From: Brachybacterium avium
GTDB lineage: Bacteria > Actinomycetota > Actinomycetes > Actinomycetales > Dermabacteraceae
Reading direction: 5' to 3'
Assembly: GCF_002216795.1 (NCBI RefSeq)
Contig: NZ_CP022316.1
Span: forward strand, 1,302,001-1,366,000
DNA length: 64,000 nucleotides
The translations under genes were made by a program, and so were the position numbers. The notes under the pieces are model-generated. The model did not search any database, was not told where the DNA came from, and saw nothing but the letters and a program-made list of their open reading frames with translations. Positions 7,640-15,858 of the stretch are shown one piece after another (within the stretch, counting starts at the first letter, position 1; every line of letters begins with the position of its first letter).

Positions 7640-8070
7640 CAGAGCGGTCGCGCGTGCACCGAGTGCCCAGCCGCCCCGAGATACCGCTCGAGCGCGAGGG
7701 ACGTCTCCCGATGCCTCCGTGCCGCCCGAGCCCTGCCGATCGAGCCTCCCAGGGCCCGCCCGGCTCCAGCCCCCCATCGATAGCGCACCTCGACCGTCTC
7801 CGGGGCGTCCGCTCCGCGAGGCGGCTGCAGCGGCTCGAGCAGCTCGATCAGTGCGGTGAGGCGGAAGCGTGAGCCGGCGAAGGCGCCCAGCAGCACCGTG
7901 CGCCGCAGGCTGCCGGTCTCGACGATGAACCGCCCCGACCCCCGCTCATGCGCGCTCCAGCCGCGCTCGGCGAAGAACCGGGCGACCAGAGGATCGATGG
8001 TGCGCCGCCCGCCGACGACGGTGAGCGCCGTCCCCTCGGGGACCGGGTCCACGGAGCGGGTGCCGTTCAC
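7639..8070 (-). CDS. Hypothetical protein (143 aa or slightly longer)
   Basis: I do not recognise this protein. It is basic and Arg-rich, with no membrane span or signal. Visible segments are GGRRTIDPLVARFFAERGW and a later GRALGGSIGRARAARRH stretch. The GTG at 8070 is the first usable start in this frame and has no clear ribosome-binding site. An ATG at 8099 overlaps the stop of the upstream phosphatase gene (ATGA), as is usual in this operon, and would read ten codons to a TGA; one extra base in the GGGG run at 8071-8074 would join it in frame to this gene. The true start may therefore be 8099. It is the last gene of the AGPS-acyltransferase-SDR operon. Confidence 0.55.
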   Translation of the reverse strand: MNGTRSVDPVPEGTALTVVGGRRTIDPLVARFFAERGWSAHERGSGRFIVETGSLRRTVLLGAFAGSRFRLTALIELLEPLQPPRGADAPETVEVRYRWGAGAGRALGGSIGRARAARRHRETSLALERYLGAAGHSVHARPL

Positions 8071-8095
8071 GGGGCGATGTTCACGGGTGTGACGT

Positions 8096-8698
8096 TCATG
8101 GATCGAGGTCCCCGTCGGCAGCTCCTCGGCCCTCGCCGATCCGGCGCAGTTCTGCGTTGCCCAGGTGCGACACCTCGCGGTGGTCGTGGGGGTCCCTCCC
8201 GGCCGTGACGGCGAGCGCGATCTGCAGCACGTCGCCGTGGGCGACCAGCACCACCGGTGCCTCCCTCGCGAGCGCATCGGCCTCGTGGAGCACGGCGGTC
8301 ACGCGAGCGGCGACGGCAGCGACCTGCTCCACCCCGCCCTCGTGGGTGCCGCGCTCGCGATCGACCTGCCAGATCTGCTCATAGGCGCTCGCGGGGCCCT
8401 CGTCGTACCGCCCGAAGCTGCGCTCCCGCAGCCGCACCTCCACGCGCGGCGGCGCGGCGCCGAGCCCGGCGGCGAACTCCTGGGCGGTCTGCAGGGCACG
8501 CGCGAAATCGCTCGAGACGATCACGGTCTGCGGCCCCAGACCCTGGGCGAGGCCCTCGGCGGCCGCCGCCCGGGCCTGCTCGCGACCGCGCGCGGTGAGC
8601 CCCACCTCGGTGAGCGCCCGCGGCCCGGGGGCCGAGACGATCAGCCCCTGGACGTTCGCAGTGGATTCGCCGTGGCGCAGCACCCAGAGCGGGTTCAT
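8096..8698 (-). CDS. Histidine phosphatase family protein
   Basis: The 200-residue product begins with the family signature LRHGEST (Arg8-His9-Gly10, His9 being the phosphorylated residue). It has the second-half RERSFGRYDEG segment with the acidic proton donor, and VLVAHGD with the second catalytic His. Members remove phosphate from sugars, phospholipid precursors, cofactors or proteins. It lies 8 bp after the alkyl-DHAP-synthase-like gene in the same direction, so a phospholipid or glycerophosphate substrate is possible, but this is only context. The ATG is the obvious start at the beginning of the first beta strand. Confidence 0.88.
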   Translation of the reverse strand: MNPLWVLRHGESTANVQGLIVSAPGPRALTEVGLTARGREQARAAAAEGLAQGLGPQTVIVSSDFARALQTAQEFAAGLGAAPPRVEVRLRERSFGRYDEGPASAYEQIWQVDRERGTHEGGVEQVAAVAARVTAVLHEADALAREAPVVLVAHGDVLQIALAVTAGRDPHDHREVSHLGNAELRRIGEGRGAADGDLDP

Positions 8699-8706
8699 CG
8701 CGGCGC

Positions 8707-10413
8707 TCAGGGGGTGGTGACCTTGCCGGGGTTCAGGTTCCGGCCCGGGTCGTTGTCCGCGAACAGCCCCTTGACCATGCGCACCCCGACCTCGCCGATG
8801 TCCTCGGTGATCCACGGCTGGTGCTCGGTGCCCACCGCATGGTGGTGGCTGACCGTGGACCCCAGGTCCACGAACGTCTGCTGCACCGCGGACTTGGCCG
8901 CGTAGTACTGCTCCAGCGCCTGCTCCTTCGAGGAGTAGGGGAAGGCGAAGGTGAAGTACAGGCAGGCCCCGGCGTGGTAGCTGTGCGACATGTGGCAGAA
9001 CATGAAGCCGGGCAGGCCCTGCTCCTCCTGCACCGCATAGAAGGCCTCGTAGGCCTTGGTGTGGAGCTCGTTGAGCATCGACCAGGTCGCGCCGGTGTCG
9101 CAGACATCGCCGAACACCTGGTAGTCCATCAGGAAGTCGCGCAGGTAGGGGGTGTCGAACTTCTTCTGGTCGTAGATCGCGCCCGGCCCCGCCCCGAGGG
9201 TGATGCCCCCGTTGCGCTTGACGATCTTCTTCACCAGCGCCTTCTGCTGCTCGACCGCCGCCTTGGAACCCTCGAAGCACACGTAGGAGATCGACATCTC
9301 CTCGGTGGTGTCCCAGCCCTGTGAGCGCAGATAGGCGAACAGGCCGTCCTGCACCTTCGCGGCGATCCGGCCCTTGGTGGAGCTGGGCTCCTTGACCATC
9401 GACAGGCTGAACTCGGTCTCCGGACCGTCGGAGAGACGGGTGAAGGTCGGGGTGACATCGGTGGAGCGGGCGATCGCGTGCATCCCGCGGATGCCGTGCT
9501 CCCAGTCCGGGTACATATAGGCGATGACCTGGCGGACCGGGGCGAGGCGATGCACCTGCACGGTGGCCTCGGTGATCACGCCCAGCCGGCCCTCGCTGCC
9601 CAGGATCATCTCGTGCACGCTGGGGCCGGAGTCGCGGCCCGGGATCGGCTTGGTGACCGCGACGCCGTCAGGGTGGATCAGGCGCAGCCCGCGCACGATG
9701 TCCTCGATGTCGCCGTACTTGTCCGACTGCATGCCGGAGGACCGGGTCGCGGCCCAGCCGCCGAGGGTCGAGTAGGTGAAGGAGTCCGGGAAGTGGCCGA
9801 CGGTCCAGCCCTCGGCGTTGAGCTGCTCCTCGAGATCGGGGCCGTACGCACCGGCCTCCACCCGGGCCAGGCCCGCGGTGTCGTCGATCTCCAGGACGTC
9901 GCGCATCCGGCCGAGGTTCAACGAGATCACGGGGCGCTGCTCGGAGAGGTCGGGCGTGACGGAGCCGGAGATGCTGGAGCCGCCGCCGTAGGGGATCAGC
10001 ACCAGGTCGTGCTCGAGCACGAGCCTCAGCACCGCGGCGACCTCCTCCTCGGAGGCGGGATACACGATCGCGTCGACCAGTCGCGCGAAGTCACCGGAGC
10101 GGACCCGGAACAGGTCCGGCAGCGAGCGGCCGAAGGAATGGACGACGCGGTATTCGTCATCCGCCAGCACGTTCTCCTCGCCGACCACGGCGGCCAGCTC
10201 GCCCTTCAGCTCCTGCGGCAGGCGGCTGGGCGGGACCTCGAACTCCGAGAGCTCGGGCTCGACCGGCTGCTGGGAATCCAGATCCACGCCGACCTTGTTC
10301 TTCGCCAATGGGGGGAAGGCCGGCTTGTTGTCGTAGCGGAAGGTGACGGAGTCCAGTCCCCAGCCCCACCACTTGTGCCGCTTGACCTCCCGTGCGCTCA
10401 GCCGTTCGCTCAT
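8707..10413 (-). CDS. FAD-linked alkyldihydroxyacetonephosphate synthase-like enzyme (AGPS family)
   Basis: The 568-residue product has an N-terminal PCMH-type FAD-binding domain with the pyrophosphate loop PYGGGSSISG, and a C-terminal FAD-oxidase domain. Features diagnostic of AGPS are present: the N-terminal KWWGWG segment, YHAGACLYF near 485-495 (corresponding to the region of the catalytic Tyr in animal AGPS) and the triple-His motif SHHHAVG at His523-525. AGPS swaps the acyl chain of acyl-DHAP for a fatty alcohol and makes the ether bond. A GGAGGGAT site precedes the ATG, and the start overlaps the acyltransferase stop by 4 bp. Co-location with an acyltransferase, an SDR and a fatty-acyl reductase supports ether-lipid synthesis. 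Some bacterial relatives are D-lactate or 2-hydroxyglutarate type oxidases, but the HHH motif argues against that. Confidence 0.85.
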   Translation of the reverse strand: MSERLSAREVKRHKWWGWGLDSVTFRYDNKPAFPPLAKNKVGVDLDSQQPVEPELSEFEVPPSRLPQELKGELAAVVGEENVLADDEYRVVHSFGRSLPDLFRVRSGDFARLVDAIVYPASEEEVAAVLRLVLEHDLVLIPYGGGSSISGSVTPDLSEQRPVISLNLGRMRDVLEIDDTAGLARVEAGAYGPDLEEQLNAEGWTVGHFPDSFTYSTLGGWAATRSSGMQSDKYGDIEDIVRGLRLIHPDGVAVTKPIPGRDSGPSVHEMILGSEGRLGVITEATVQVHRLAPVRQVIAYMYPDWEHGIRGMHAIARSTDVTPTFTRLSDGPETEFSLSMVKEPSSTKGRIAAKVQDGLFAYLRSQGWDTTEEMSISYVCFEGSKAAVEQQKALVKKIVKRNGGITLGAGPGAIYDQKKFDTPYLRDFLMDYQVFGDVCDTGATWSMLNELHTKAYEAFYAVQEEQGLPGFMFCHMSHSYHAGACLYFTFAFPYSSKEQALEQYYAAKSAVQQTFVDLGSTVSHHHAVGTEHQPWITEDIGEVGVRMVKGLFADNDPGRNLNPGKVTTP

Positions 10414-11402
10414 GCGGATCCCTCCTCGTCCTCGGCGGCGCCGCCCAGGACCTCGTCGTGATGCTCGTCGTACAAGTCTTTCACCCGGGCCCGGATCCGC
10501 GTCGAGAACTCGACGGCGGATTCGTCCACATGGGAGATCATCGGTTCGCCGAAGACGACGCGGACCGGAGGACGGCCCTTCGGCCAGCTTCGACCCTTGG
10601 GCATCGCCTCGTAGCCTCCGACGATCGCCGCGGGGATGACGGGCACGCCGACGCTGATCGCGAGAGCCGCCCCGCCGGGCTTGAAGCTGGACATCTGGCC
10701 GCTGCTCTGGCGTCCGCCCTCCGGGAAGACCAGGATCGGCACGCCGACGCGGAGCAGCTTGCGGGACGTGCCGGAGTGCTTGCGGCCGCCGCCCCGGTCG
10801 ATCGGGAAAGCGTTGAGCATGGTGCGCACGAAGAATCGACGGGGCCATCCGTGCTCGAACCAGTAGTCGGTCGCCACCCCGGTGGACAGCAGGCGGCCCT
10901 GGGCCCACGGCAGGCTGAGCGCCAGCAGGGGCCCGTCGACATGACTGGTGTGGTTCGCGACCAGCACGAACGGCCCCCTGACGCTCTTGACGCGGCGGTG
11001 CATCACGACCTGCGGGTTCACCGCGGACCTCACGACCATCCGGAAGATCACCCGCTGCAACACGAAACGGAGGCCCGAGCGCCATCGCGAGCGGTACTTC
11101 GCGAGCTCTCCCTCGGGCTTCTCCCAGCCCTCGCCGCGCGAGCGGGCCGAGAGGGACTGCATCAGGCGTCGGCCGGCGCTGGGATGCTTCGACTCGCCGG
11201 CCGGGCCCACAGGGGCGTCGCTGTCGGCATCGTCGCCGGGCTCCCCGTCGGCGTCGGCGAGGTCGTCGGCCACAGCGTCGGCATCCTCGCCAGAGCCGGC
11301 CGGGTGCAGGTGACCCGCAGCGTCGCCAGCTCGCGTCGGGAAGGCGGCACCGGCAGGATCGACGGTGTCCTCAGGGTCCTGCGCGGAGTACTGCGGGGTC
11401 AT
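10410..11402 (-). CDS. 1-acyl-glycerophosphate acyltransferase-like protein (PlsC/LPLAT family)
   Basis: The 330-residue product has an acidic, low-complexity N-terminal extension of about 75 residues, then the acyltransferase domain. The catalytic HX4D motif is NHTSHVD, and the acceptor-binding motif is FPEGGR. There is hydrophobic character around the catalytic core, as expected for a membrane-associated enzyme. The family moves acyl chains from acyl-CoA or acyl-ACP to glycerophosphate acceptors. Its stop overlaps the start of the AGPS-like gene (ATGA) and it begins 4 bp after the SDR stop, so the three enzymes are co-translated. In an ether-lipid pathway it would acylate DHAP or 1-alkyl-glycerol-3-phosphate; which one is not visible. 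Confidence 0.88.
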   Translation of the reverse strand: MTPQYSAQDPEDTVDPAGAAFPTRAGDAAGHLHPAGSGEDADAVADDLADADGEPGDDADSDAPVGPAGESKHPSAGRRLMQSLSARSRGEGWEKPEGELAKYRSRWRSGLRFVLQRVIFRMVVRSAVNPQVVMHRRVKSVRGPFVLVANHTSHVDGPLLALSLPWAQGRLLSTGVATDYWFEHGWPRRFFVRTMLNAFPIDRGGGRKHSGTSRKLLRVGVPILVFPEGGRQSSGQMSSFKPGGAALAISVGVPVIPAAIVGGYEAMPKGRSWPKGRPPVRVVFGEPMISHVDESAVEFSTRIRARVKDLYDEHHDEVLGGAAEDEEGSA

Positions 11403-11406
11403 GCGA

Positions 11407-12183
11407 TCACTTCTCCCGGCTGCGGCGGTGGCTGAGCAGTGCGCTCAGTCGTGCCACGATCCCACGAGGCGTCGTGCGCAGCACACCGGCGATCCCCTTC
11501 CAGCGCAGCGAGGGGATCGAGACCGGCTTGCCGCGGGCCACATCCCGAAGGCACTCCTCGACGAGACGGTCGGCGTCGAGCCACAGCACACCGGGGATCG
11601 AGGAGCCCTTGATCCCTGCGCGATCGTGGAACTCGGTGCGCACCCAGCCCGGCATGAGCGCAGTGACCTGCACGCCGGTGCCCGCCAGCTGCACCCCGAG
11701 CGACTCGGAGTAGTTGCCCACCCAGGCCTTGATCGCGGAGTAGTTGTTCTGGGTCACCAGGGCGCTCACGGAGCCCACGTTGATGATCCAGCCGCGACCG
11801 CGCTCGCGCATCCCCCGACCGGCCGCACCACCGAGCTTCAGCACGGCGCGGATCATCACCTCGAAGCCGAGGTCATGAGCGGAGATGTCCTCCTCGAGCA
11901 GGCTCGCCCTCACGGAGAAGCCGGCGTTGTTGACAAGCACGTCGACCGGTTCCGTCGCGGCTTCGAGGCGGTCGGCGACGCGCTGCTGCGCCGCGCGGTC
12001 GGCGAGATCGGCGATGAGGGTCTCGACCTCGACGCCGTACTCCCGGCGGAGCTGTGCGGCAGTCTCGTCCAGGCGGGAGGCGTCTCGCGCGACCAGCACC
12101 AGGGACGCCCCACGAGCAGCGAAAGCTCTCGCGAAAGCGGCCCCGATGCCCGCGGTGCCACCGGTGATCAGGGCCCTATGCAT
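11407..12183 (-). CDS. Short-chain dehydrogenase/reductase
   Basis: The 258-residue product is a classical SDR: TGGTAGIG cofactor loop at the N-terminus, NNAG, the catalytic Ser in VGSVSA and the YxxxK pair in NYSAIKAW. A C-terminal extension after about residue 215 is basic and hydrophobic, resembling SDRs that reduce membrane lipid ketones, such as acyl/alkyl-DHAP reductases. That assignment is inferred from the neighbours, since the fold itself is generic. The ATG lies 7 nt after TATCGT (12196-12191 on this strand), so the transcript is probably leaderless. It heads the SDR-acyltransferase-AGPS-phosphatase operon and is divergent from the fatty-acyl reductase gene. Confidence 0.88.
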   Translation of the reverse strand: MHRALITGGTAGIGAAFARAFAARGASLVLVARDASRLDETAAQLRREYGVEVETLIADLADRAAQQRVADRLEAATEPVDVLVNNAGFSVRASLLEEDISAHDLGFEVMIRAVLKLGGAAGRGMRERGRGWIINVGSVSALVTQNNYSAIKAWVGNYSESLGVQLAGTGVQVTALMPGWVRTEFHDRAGIKGSSIPGVLWLDADRLVEECLRDVARGKPVSIPSLRWKGIAGVLRTTPRGIVARLSALLSHRRSREK

Positions 12184-12328
12184 GGCGGCTACGATACACT
12201 AGCGCCGCCCTGATCAGCGCGGGAAGCACCCCTGGTGAGGCGGTCCCGAGACGCGTCGAACGCGAGGGGATCGCGACACGGGCCCCACATCCTCCACGTC
12301 CTTCCGTACCCGTCCATAGAGGGAATCC

Positions 12329-14632
12329 ATGTCGAACAGCACACCGTCCGCCGACCAGTCCGCCAGCAGCGGCGGGCACCGCGACGGGGATCGTCGGATC
12401 CTGCTGACCGGCGTCACCGGGTTCCTGGGCCAGGCGGTCCTGCGGTCCCTCCTGGAGACCACCGAGAACACCCGGATCACGGCCGTCGTGCGCCCCAAGG
12501 GCTCCCTCAGCGGGCTCAAGCGTCTCGAGCAGCTGCTGCGCAAGCCGGTCTTCTCCTCCTGGGCCGACGCGATCAGCGAGAACGCACAGGACAGCCAGGA
12601 CGGACTGGACGGGAAGGCGGTCGTGAAGGCCGCGTTCGACGCCCGTGTCTCCGTGATCGAGGGCGACCTCACGGACATGCCCGCGATCGAGGACCCCTTC
12701 GACGTGGTCATCCACTCCGCGTCGTCGGTCTCCTTCGACCCGCCGATCGACGTCGCCTTCCGCACCAACGTCGGCGGGGCGCAGAACCTCTACGAGGCAC
12801 TGCTCGCCTCCGGCCAGGACCCGCACGTCATCCACGTCTCGACCGCCTATGTCGGCGGCATCGCCAAGGGCCTCCGCCAGGAGGGGTCGCTCCGGACCGA
12901 CGTCGACTGGCGCGCCGAGTACCAGGCCGCGCTCGACGCTCGCACCCGCGTCGATGCCGAGTCCCGTCGGCCCGAGACGCTGCGCTCCCAGATCCGCGGT
13001 GCGACGCTGCGCACCGGCCGCATGGGCCCCAAGGCCGTCGCCTCCGCGTCCGAGGAGGCCCGCCGCAACTGGGTCGACGAGCGCCTGGTCGACTTCGGCC
13101 GCACCCGCGCCCAGTCCGTGGGCTGGACCGACATCTACACCTTCACCAAGGCGATGGCGGAGCAGGTCGCCGAGGAGCTGTGGGCGGCGGGCGGCCACCG
13201 CGTCTCCTTCGTGCGGCCGTCGATCATCGAATCCGCCGTGCAGAACCCGTACCCGGGCTGGATCGACGGCTACAAGGTCGCCGACCCGCTGATCATGGCC
13301 TACGGCCGCGGCGCGCTGCCCGAGTTCCCGGGCCTCGCGGACTCGATCCTCGACGTCATCCCCGTGGATTTCGTGGTGAACGTGATCGTGGCCCTGGCCA
13401 CCCAGGACGTCTCCCGTCGCGGCGATGACGCCTACTACCAGGTGGTCTCCGGCGCCTCGAACCCGCTGCCCTTCCACGAGATGTTCACCGCCGTGCGCGA
13501 GTACTTCGTGGAGCACCCGCTCGAGGACGACGAGGGCAAGGCCATCGAGGTCCCCGCCTGGACCTTCCCGGCCGTGGAGATGGTCGAGCAGCGCTTCCGC
13601 GCCAAGGAGCTCGCCGCGAAGGCCGGGGCCACCGCCGTCGCCTACCTCCCCGCCACCAAGCGCACCCGGGCGTGGACGTCGGACCTGCACAAGGCGACGT
13701 CGGGCCTGACCACCCTGCGCATGTACATCGAGCTGTACCGCCAGTACACGAAGACGGAGATGGTCTTCGACGACGCCAACACGCGCGCCCTGCGCGACGA
13801 ATTGTCGGCCGATTTCCTCGCGAACCACGACTTCGACGTCACCGGCATCGACTGGAGCGAGTACTTCACGAAACAGCACCTCCCAGCCGTCACCGACCTC
13901 ACCAAGGCGTACTCGCGGGCGAAGTCCGCCCAGCGCAAGCGCTCCGCGCGCCCCGCGCCGGAGCTCAAGCAGAACGAGAACGCTCTGGCCGTCTTCGACC
14001 TCGACGGCACCGTGCTCGCCACGAACATCGTCCAGCAGTACTTCGCGGTGGTCCGCGCGACGCGTCCGCGCCGGTCCTGGCCCGGTGAGATCGGTGGCCT
14101 GCTCGCCGCCGTCCCCGGGTATCTGCGGGCGGAGAAGCGGGACCGCTCCGAGCTGATCCGCACGGTCAACCGCCGTTACAAGGGCTACCGCGGCGACGAG
14201 CTGCGCTCCCTCATGCAGGGTGAGGCCGGGCGCCGCATCCGCGCGTCGGTCCGCCCCGAGGCCCTCGAGACGATCGAGCGCCACCGCGCCGCCGGGCACC
14301 GGACCGTGCTCGTCAGCGGCGCGCTCGACGTGCTCGTGGAGCCGCTCGCGGACCTGTTCGACGAGGTCGTCGCCACCCACATGGACGAGGACTCCTCCGG
14401 GGTCATGACCGGCTACCTGGCCACTCCCCCGCTGGTCGACGAGGCCCGCGCGAACTGGCTGAGCAAGTACGCCGATCTGCACAGCGCGGACCTCGCCGCC
14501 TCCTACGGCTACGGCGACTCCCACGCCGACGCCTCCTGGCTCGAGCTGGTCGGCACCCCCGCTGCCGTGTCCCCGGACCTGGGCCTGTACGGCGTGGCGA
14601 AGAAGAAGCGCTGGCAGATCCTGGAGTGGTGA
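12329..14632 (+). CDS. Fatty acyl-CoA reductase-like (male-sterility type) protein fused to a HAD-IB phosphatase
   Basis: The 767-residue product has two enzymes in one chain. Residues about 20-400 form an extended-SDR/male-sterility domain with the NADP loop TGVTGFLG and the catalytic Tyr270-x3-Lys274 pair (YTFTK). Residues about 550-767 form a HAD-IB phosphatase (nucleophile Asp557 in FDLDGTV, VLVSGA motif, YGDSHAD with the Mg-binding Asp). The first domain type reduces fatty acyl-CoA to aldehyde or alcohol; the HAD-IB type often removes phosphate from glycerolipid or serine phosphates. GAGGGAA precedes the ATG. It is divergent from the SDR-acyltransferase-AGPS operon and would supply the fatty alcohol for an ether bond. 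Full length and uninterrupted. Confidence 0.85.
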   Translation: MSNSTPSADQSASSGGHRDGDRRILLTGVTGFLGQAVLRSLLETTENTRITAVVRPKGSLSGLKRLEQLLRKPVFSSWADAISENAQDSQDGLDGKAVVKAAFDARVSVIEGDLTDMPAIEDPFDVVIHSASSVSFDPPIDVAFRTNVGGAQNLYEALLASGQDPHVIHVSTAYVGGIAKGLRQEGSLRTDVDWRAEYQAALDARTRVDAESRRPETLRSQIRGATLRTGRMGPKAVASASEEARRNWVDERLVDFGRTRAQSVGWTDIYTFTKAMAEQVAEELWAAGGHRVSFVRPSIIESAVQNPYPGWIDGYKVADPLIMAYGRGALPEFPGLADSILDVIPVDFVVNVIVALATQDVSRRGDDAYYQVVSGASNPLPFHEMFTAVREYFVEHPLEDDEGKAIEVPAWTFPAVEMVEQRFRAKELAAKAGATAVAYLPATKRTRAWTSDLHKATSGLTTLRMYIELYRQYTKTEMVFDDANTRALRDELSADFLANHDFDVTGIDWSEYFTKQHLPAVTDLTKAYSRAKSAQRKRSARPAPELKQNENALAVFDLDGTVLATNIVQQYFAVVRATRPRRSWPGEIGGLLAAVPGYLRAEKRDRSELIRTVNRRYKGYRGDELRSLMQGEAGRRIRASVRPEALETIERHRAAGHRTVLVSGALDVLVEPLADLFDEVVATHMDEDSSGVMTGYLATPPLVDEARANWLSKYADLHSADLAASYGYGDSHADASWLELVGTPAAVSPDLGLYGVAKKKRWQILEW

Positions 14633-14676
14633 CGCTGCGCAGCCGCTGAAGCCCGGGTGGCCGGGCCGGATAGTCG

Positions 14677-14712
14677 CCTGGCCCGGGGTGGTGACCTGGC
14701 CCGGGGTGGTGG
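14677..14712. repeat. Tandem repeat, 18 bp x 2, upstream of palindrome A1
   Basis: CCTGGCCCGGGGTGGTG followed by A or G occurs twice back to back (14677-14694 and 14695-14712). A partial third unit is visible just to the left. It ends directly at the first base of the 77-nt palindrome at 14713. Confidence 0.75.
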
Positions 14713-14789
14713 CCACCAGAACTTTGACGTATACGGGCGTTGAACGGCGTATATGCGTTCAACACTGATATACGTCAGTCTCCTGGTGG
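14713..14789. repeat. 77-nt palindromic element, family A copy 1
   Basis: An intergenic element that folds into one long three-tier hairpin: CCACCAG (14713-14719) pairs with CTGGTGG (14783-14789); TGACGTATA (14725-14733) pairs with TATACGTCA (14769-14777); GTTGAACG (14739-14746) pairs with CGTTCAAC (14756-14763), leaving a 9-nt loop. The same outer arms, the same TGAACG/CGTTCA inner arms and the same total length and spacing recur at 15859-15935 and 61421-61497. This copy and copy 2 bracket the DUF559-like gene at 14874. Confidence 0.85.
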
Positions 14790-14873
14790 TCGACCGTTCC
14801 TCCCCACCCCTGGGCTGTCCACATCAGCAACGCTCTCCTCCCGCCGCGTTCCGTCCGCGCCGAGACTCGGAGC

Positions 14874-15827
14874 ATGTACGGCCCCAGTCACGTGATCCTG
14901 CCGGCGAGCGCGGACCGCCCTTACCGCCCGTCCAGTCAACCGACCCGCCGACCGCCCGGCGCCCTCCATCTCACCCCTGAGCAGCTCGGCGTCGCCCGGC
15001 GCCACGAGATCTCCGCCCTCGGCTTGACGCAGTGGACCATGCGCGGCGCCCTGGAGCGCGGCGAGCTGCGGCGCATCGCCCGCGGCTGGACCGCACTGCC
15101 CACCGCCGACGCTGCCGTGGTTCGGGCCCTGACCGCCGGGTATCGGCTCACCTGCGTGGACGCGGCGCGGCTGCATGGTCTTTGGATCCCGGAGGACACC
15201 TCCCCCGAGCGTCACCATCTGCACGTCTATCGCGGCGGCAGCGGAGGCTCCCTTCCGCCGCGGATGAAACAGCACTCCCCGCGCGGCAGATCCTGGCCGG
15301 AGACGGACGCAGTCGCCTCGCTTCCGCTCGCGCTCGCCCACTCCCTCCGGTGCTGCAGCGGCGAGACCTCCGCGATCCTGCTCGAGTCCGCGATGCAACG
15401 CGGGCTCCTCTCCCCTGCCGAGGTGCAGCAGATCCTGGAGGCTGCCCCCGCCGCGGTCCGCTCCCGGATCGGCACGGTCTCCTCCGCGAGCGACTCCGGC
15501 TCGGAGACGAGGGTGGTCCGGTGGCTGCGACGCCGGAAGTTCCATGTCGAGCAGCAGGTGCATGTGGAGGGCGTGGGGTTCCTCGACGCCTACGTCGGCG
15601 GGCTCTTCCTGGAGATCGACGGCAAGGAGTTCCATTCCGGCGAGAGCGCCTTCGGCCGGGACCGTCGCAGGGATCTGCACGCCATCCGGCACGGGCTGCA
15701 GGTGCTCCGCATCAGCTATGACCAGGTCTGGCACCACTGGCCCGCCACCCAGCAGAACATCCTCCGCACCATCGCGGAGGTCGGCGGATTCGGCCGGCGG
15801 AAAGTGGCACAGCTGGCCGCCGCCTGA
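14874..15827 (+). CDS. DUF559/Vsr-like nuclease-domain protein with N-terminal AbiEi-type winged helix (paralogue 1)
   Basis: The 317-residue product has an N-terminal winged-helix-like part (about 35-85, RRHEISALGLTQWTMRGALERG resembles AbiEi-type antitoxin domains; motif quoted only in part here), a middle helical part and a C-terminal PD-(D/E)XK-like nuclease fold. Likely active-site residues are Glu211, Asp238, Glu247 and Lys251 (FLDAYV, then LEIDGK), followed by a basic GRDRRRD helix. Proteins of this kind are abundant in actinobacteria, and databases name them DUF559 or AbiEi-domain proteins; no function is established. It stands alone, 85 bp after palindrome A1 and 32 bp before A2. TGTCCACA lies 51 bp upstream of the start. 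No toxin partner gene is adjacent. Confidence 0.75.
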   Translation: MYGPSHVILPASADRPYRPSSQPTRRPPGALHLTPEQLGVARRHEISALGLTQWTMRGALERGELRRIARGWTALPTADAAVVRALTAGYRLTCVDAARLHGLWIPEDTSPERHHLHVYRGGSGGSLPPRMKQHSPRGRSWPETDAVASLPLALAHSLRCCSGETSAILLESAMQRGLLSPAEVQQILEAAPAAVRSRIGTVSSASDSGSETRVVRWLRRRKFHVEQQVHVEGVGFLDAYVGGLFLEIDGKEFHSGESAFGRDRRRDLHAIRHGLQVLRISYDQVWHHWPATQQNILRTIAEVGGFGRRKVAQLAAA

Positions 15828-15858
15828 GCAGCCCCGAGGGCACCTCACGGTTTCGACG

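Noticed and set aside
14728-14735. CGTATACG inside palindrome A1 as a third GntR operator.
   Set aside because: It lies in the middle arm of a hairpin, far from any aromatic gene. The other A copies do not keep it, so it is probably coincidence.
14874-15827. A type IV toxin-antitoxin pair, as suggested by the AbiEi-like N-terminal domain.
   Set aside because: There is no AbiEii-like nucleotidyltransferase toxin next to either paralogue, and the C-terminal half is a nuclease-like fold instead.
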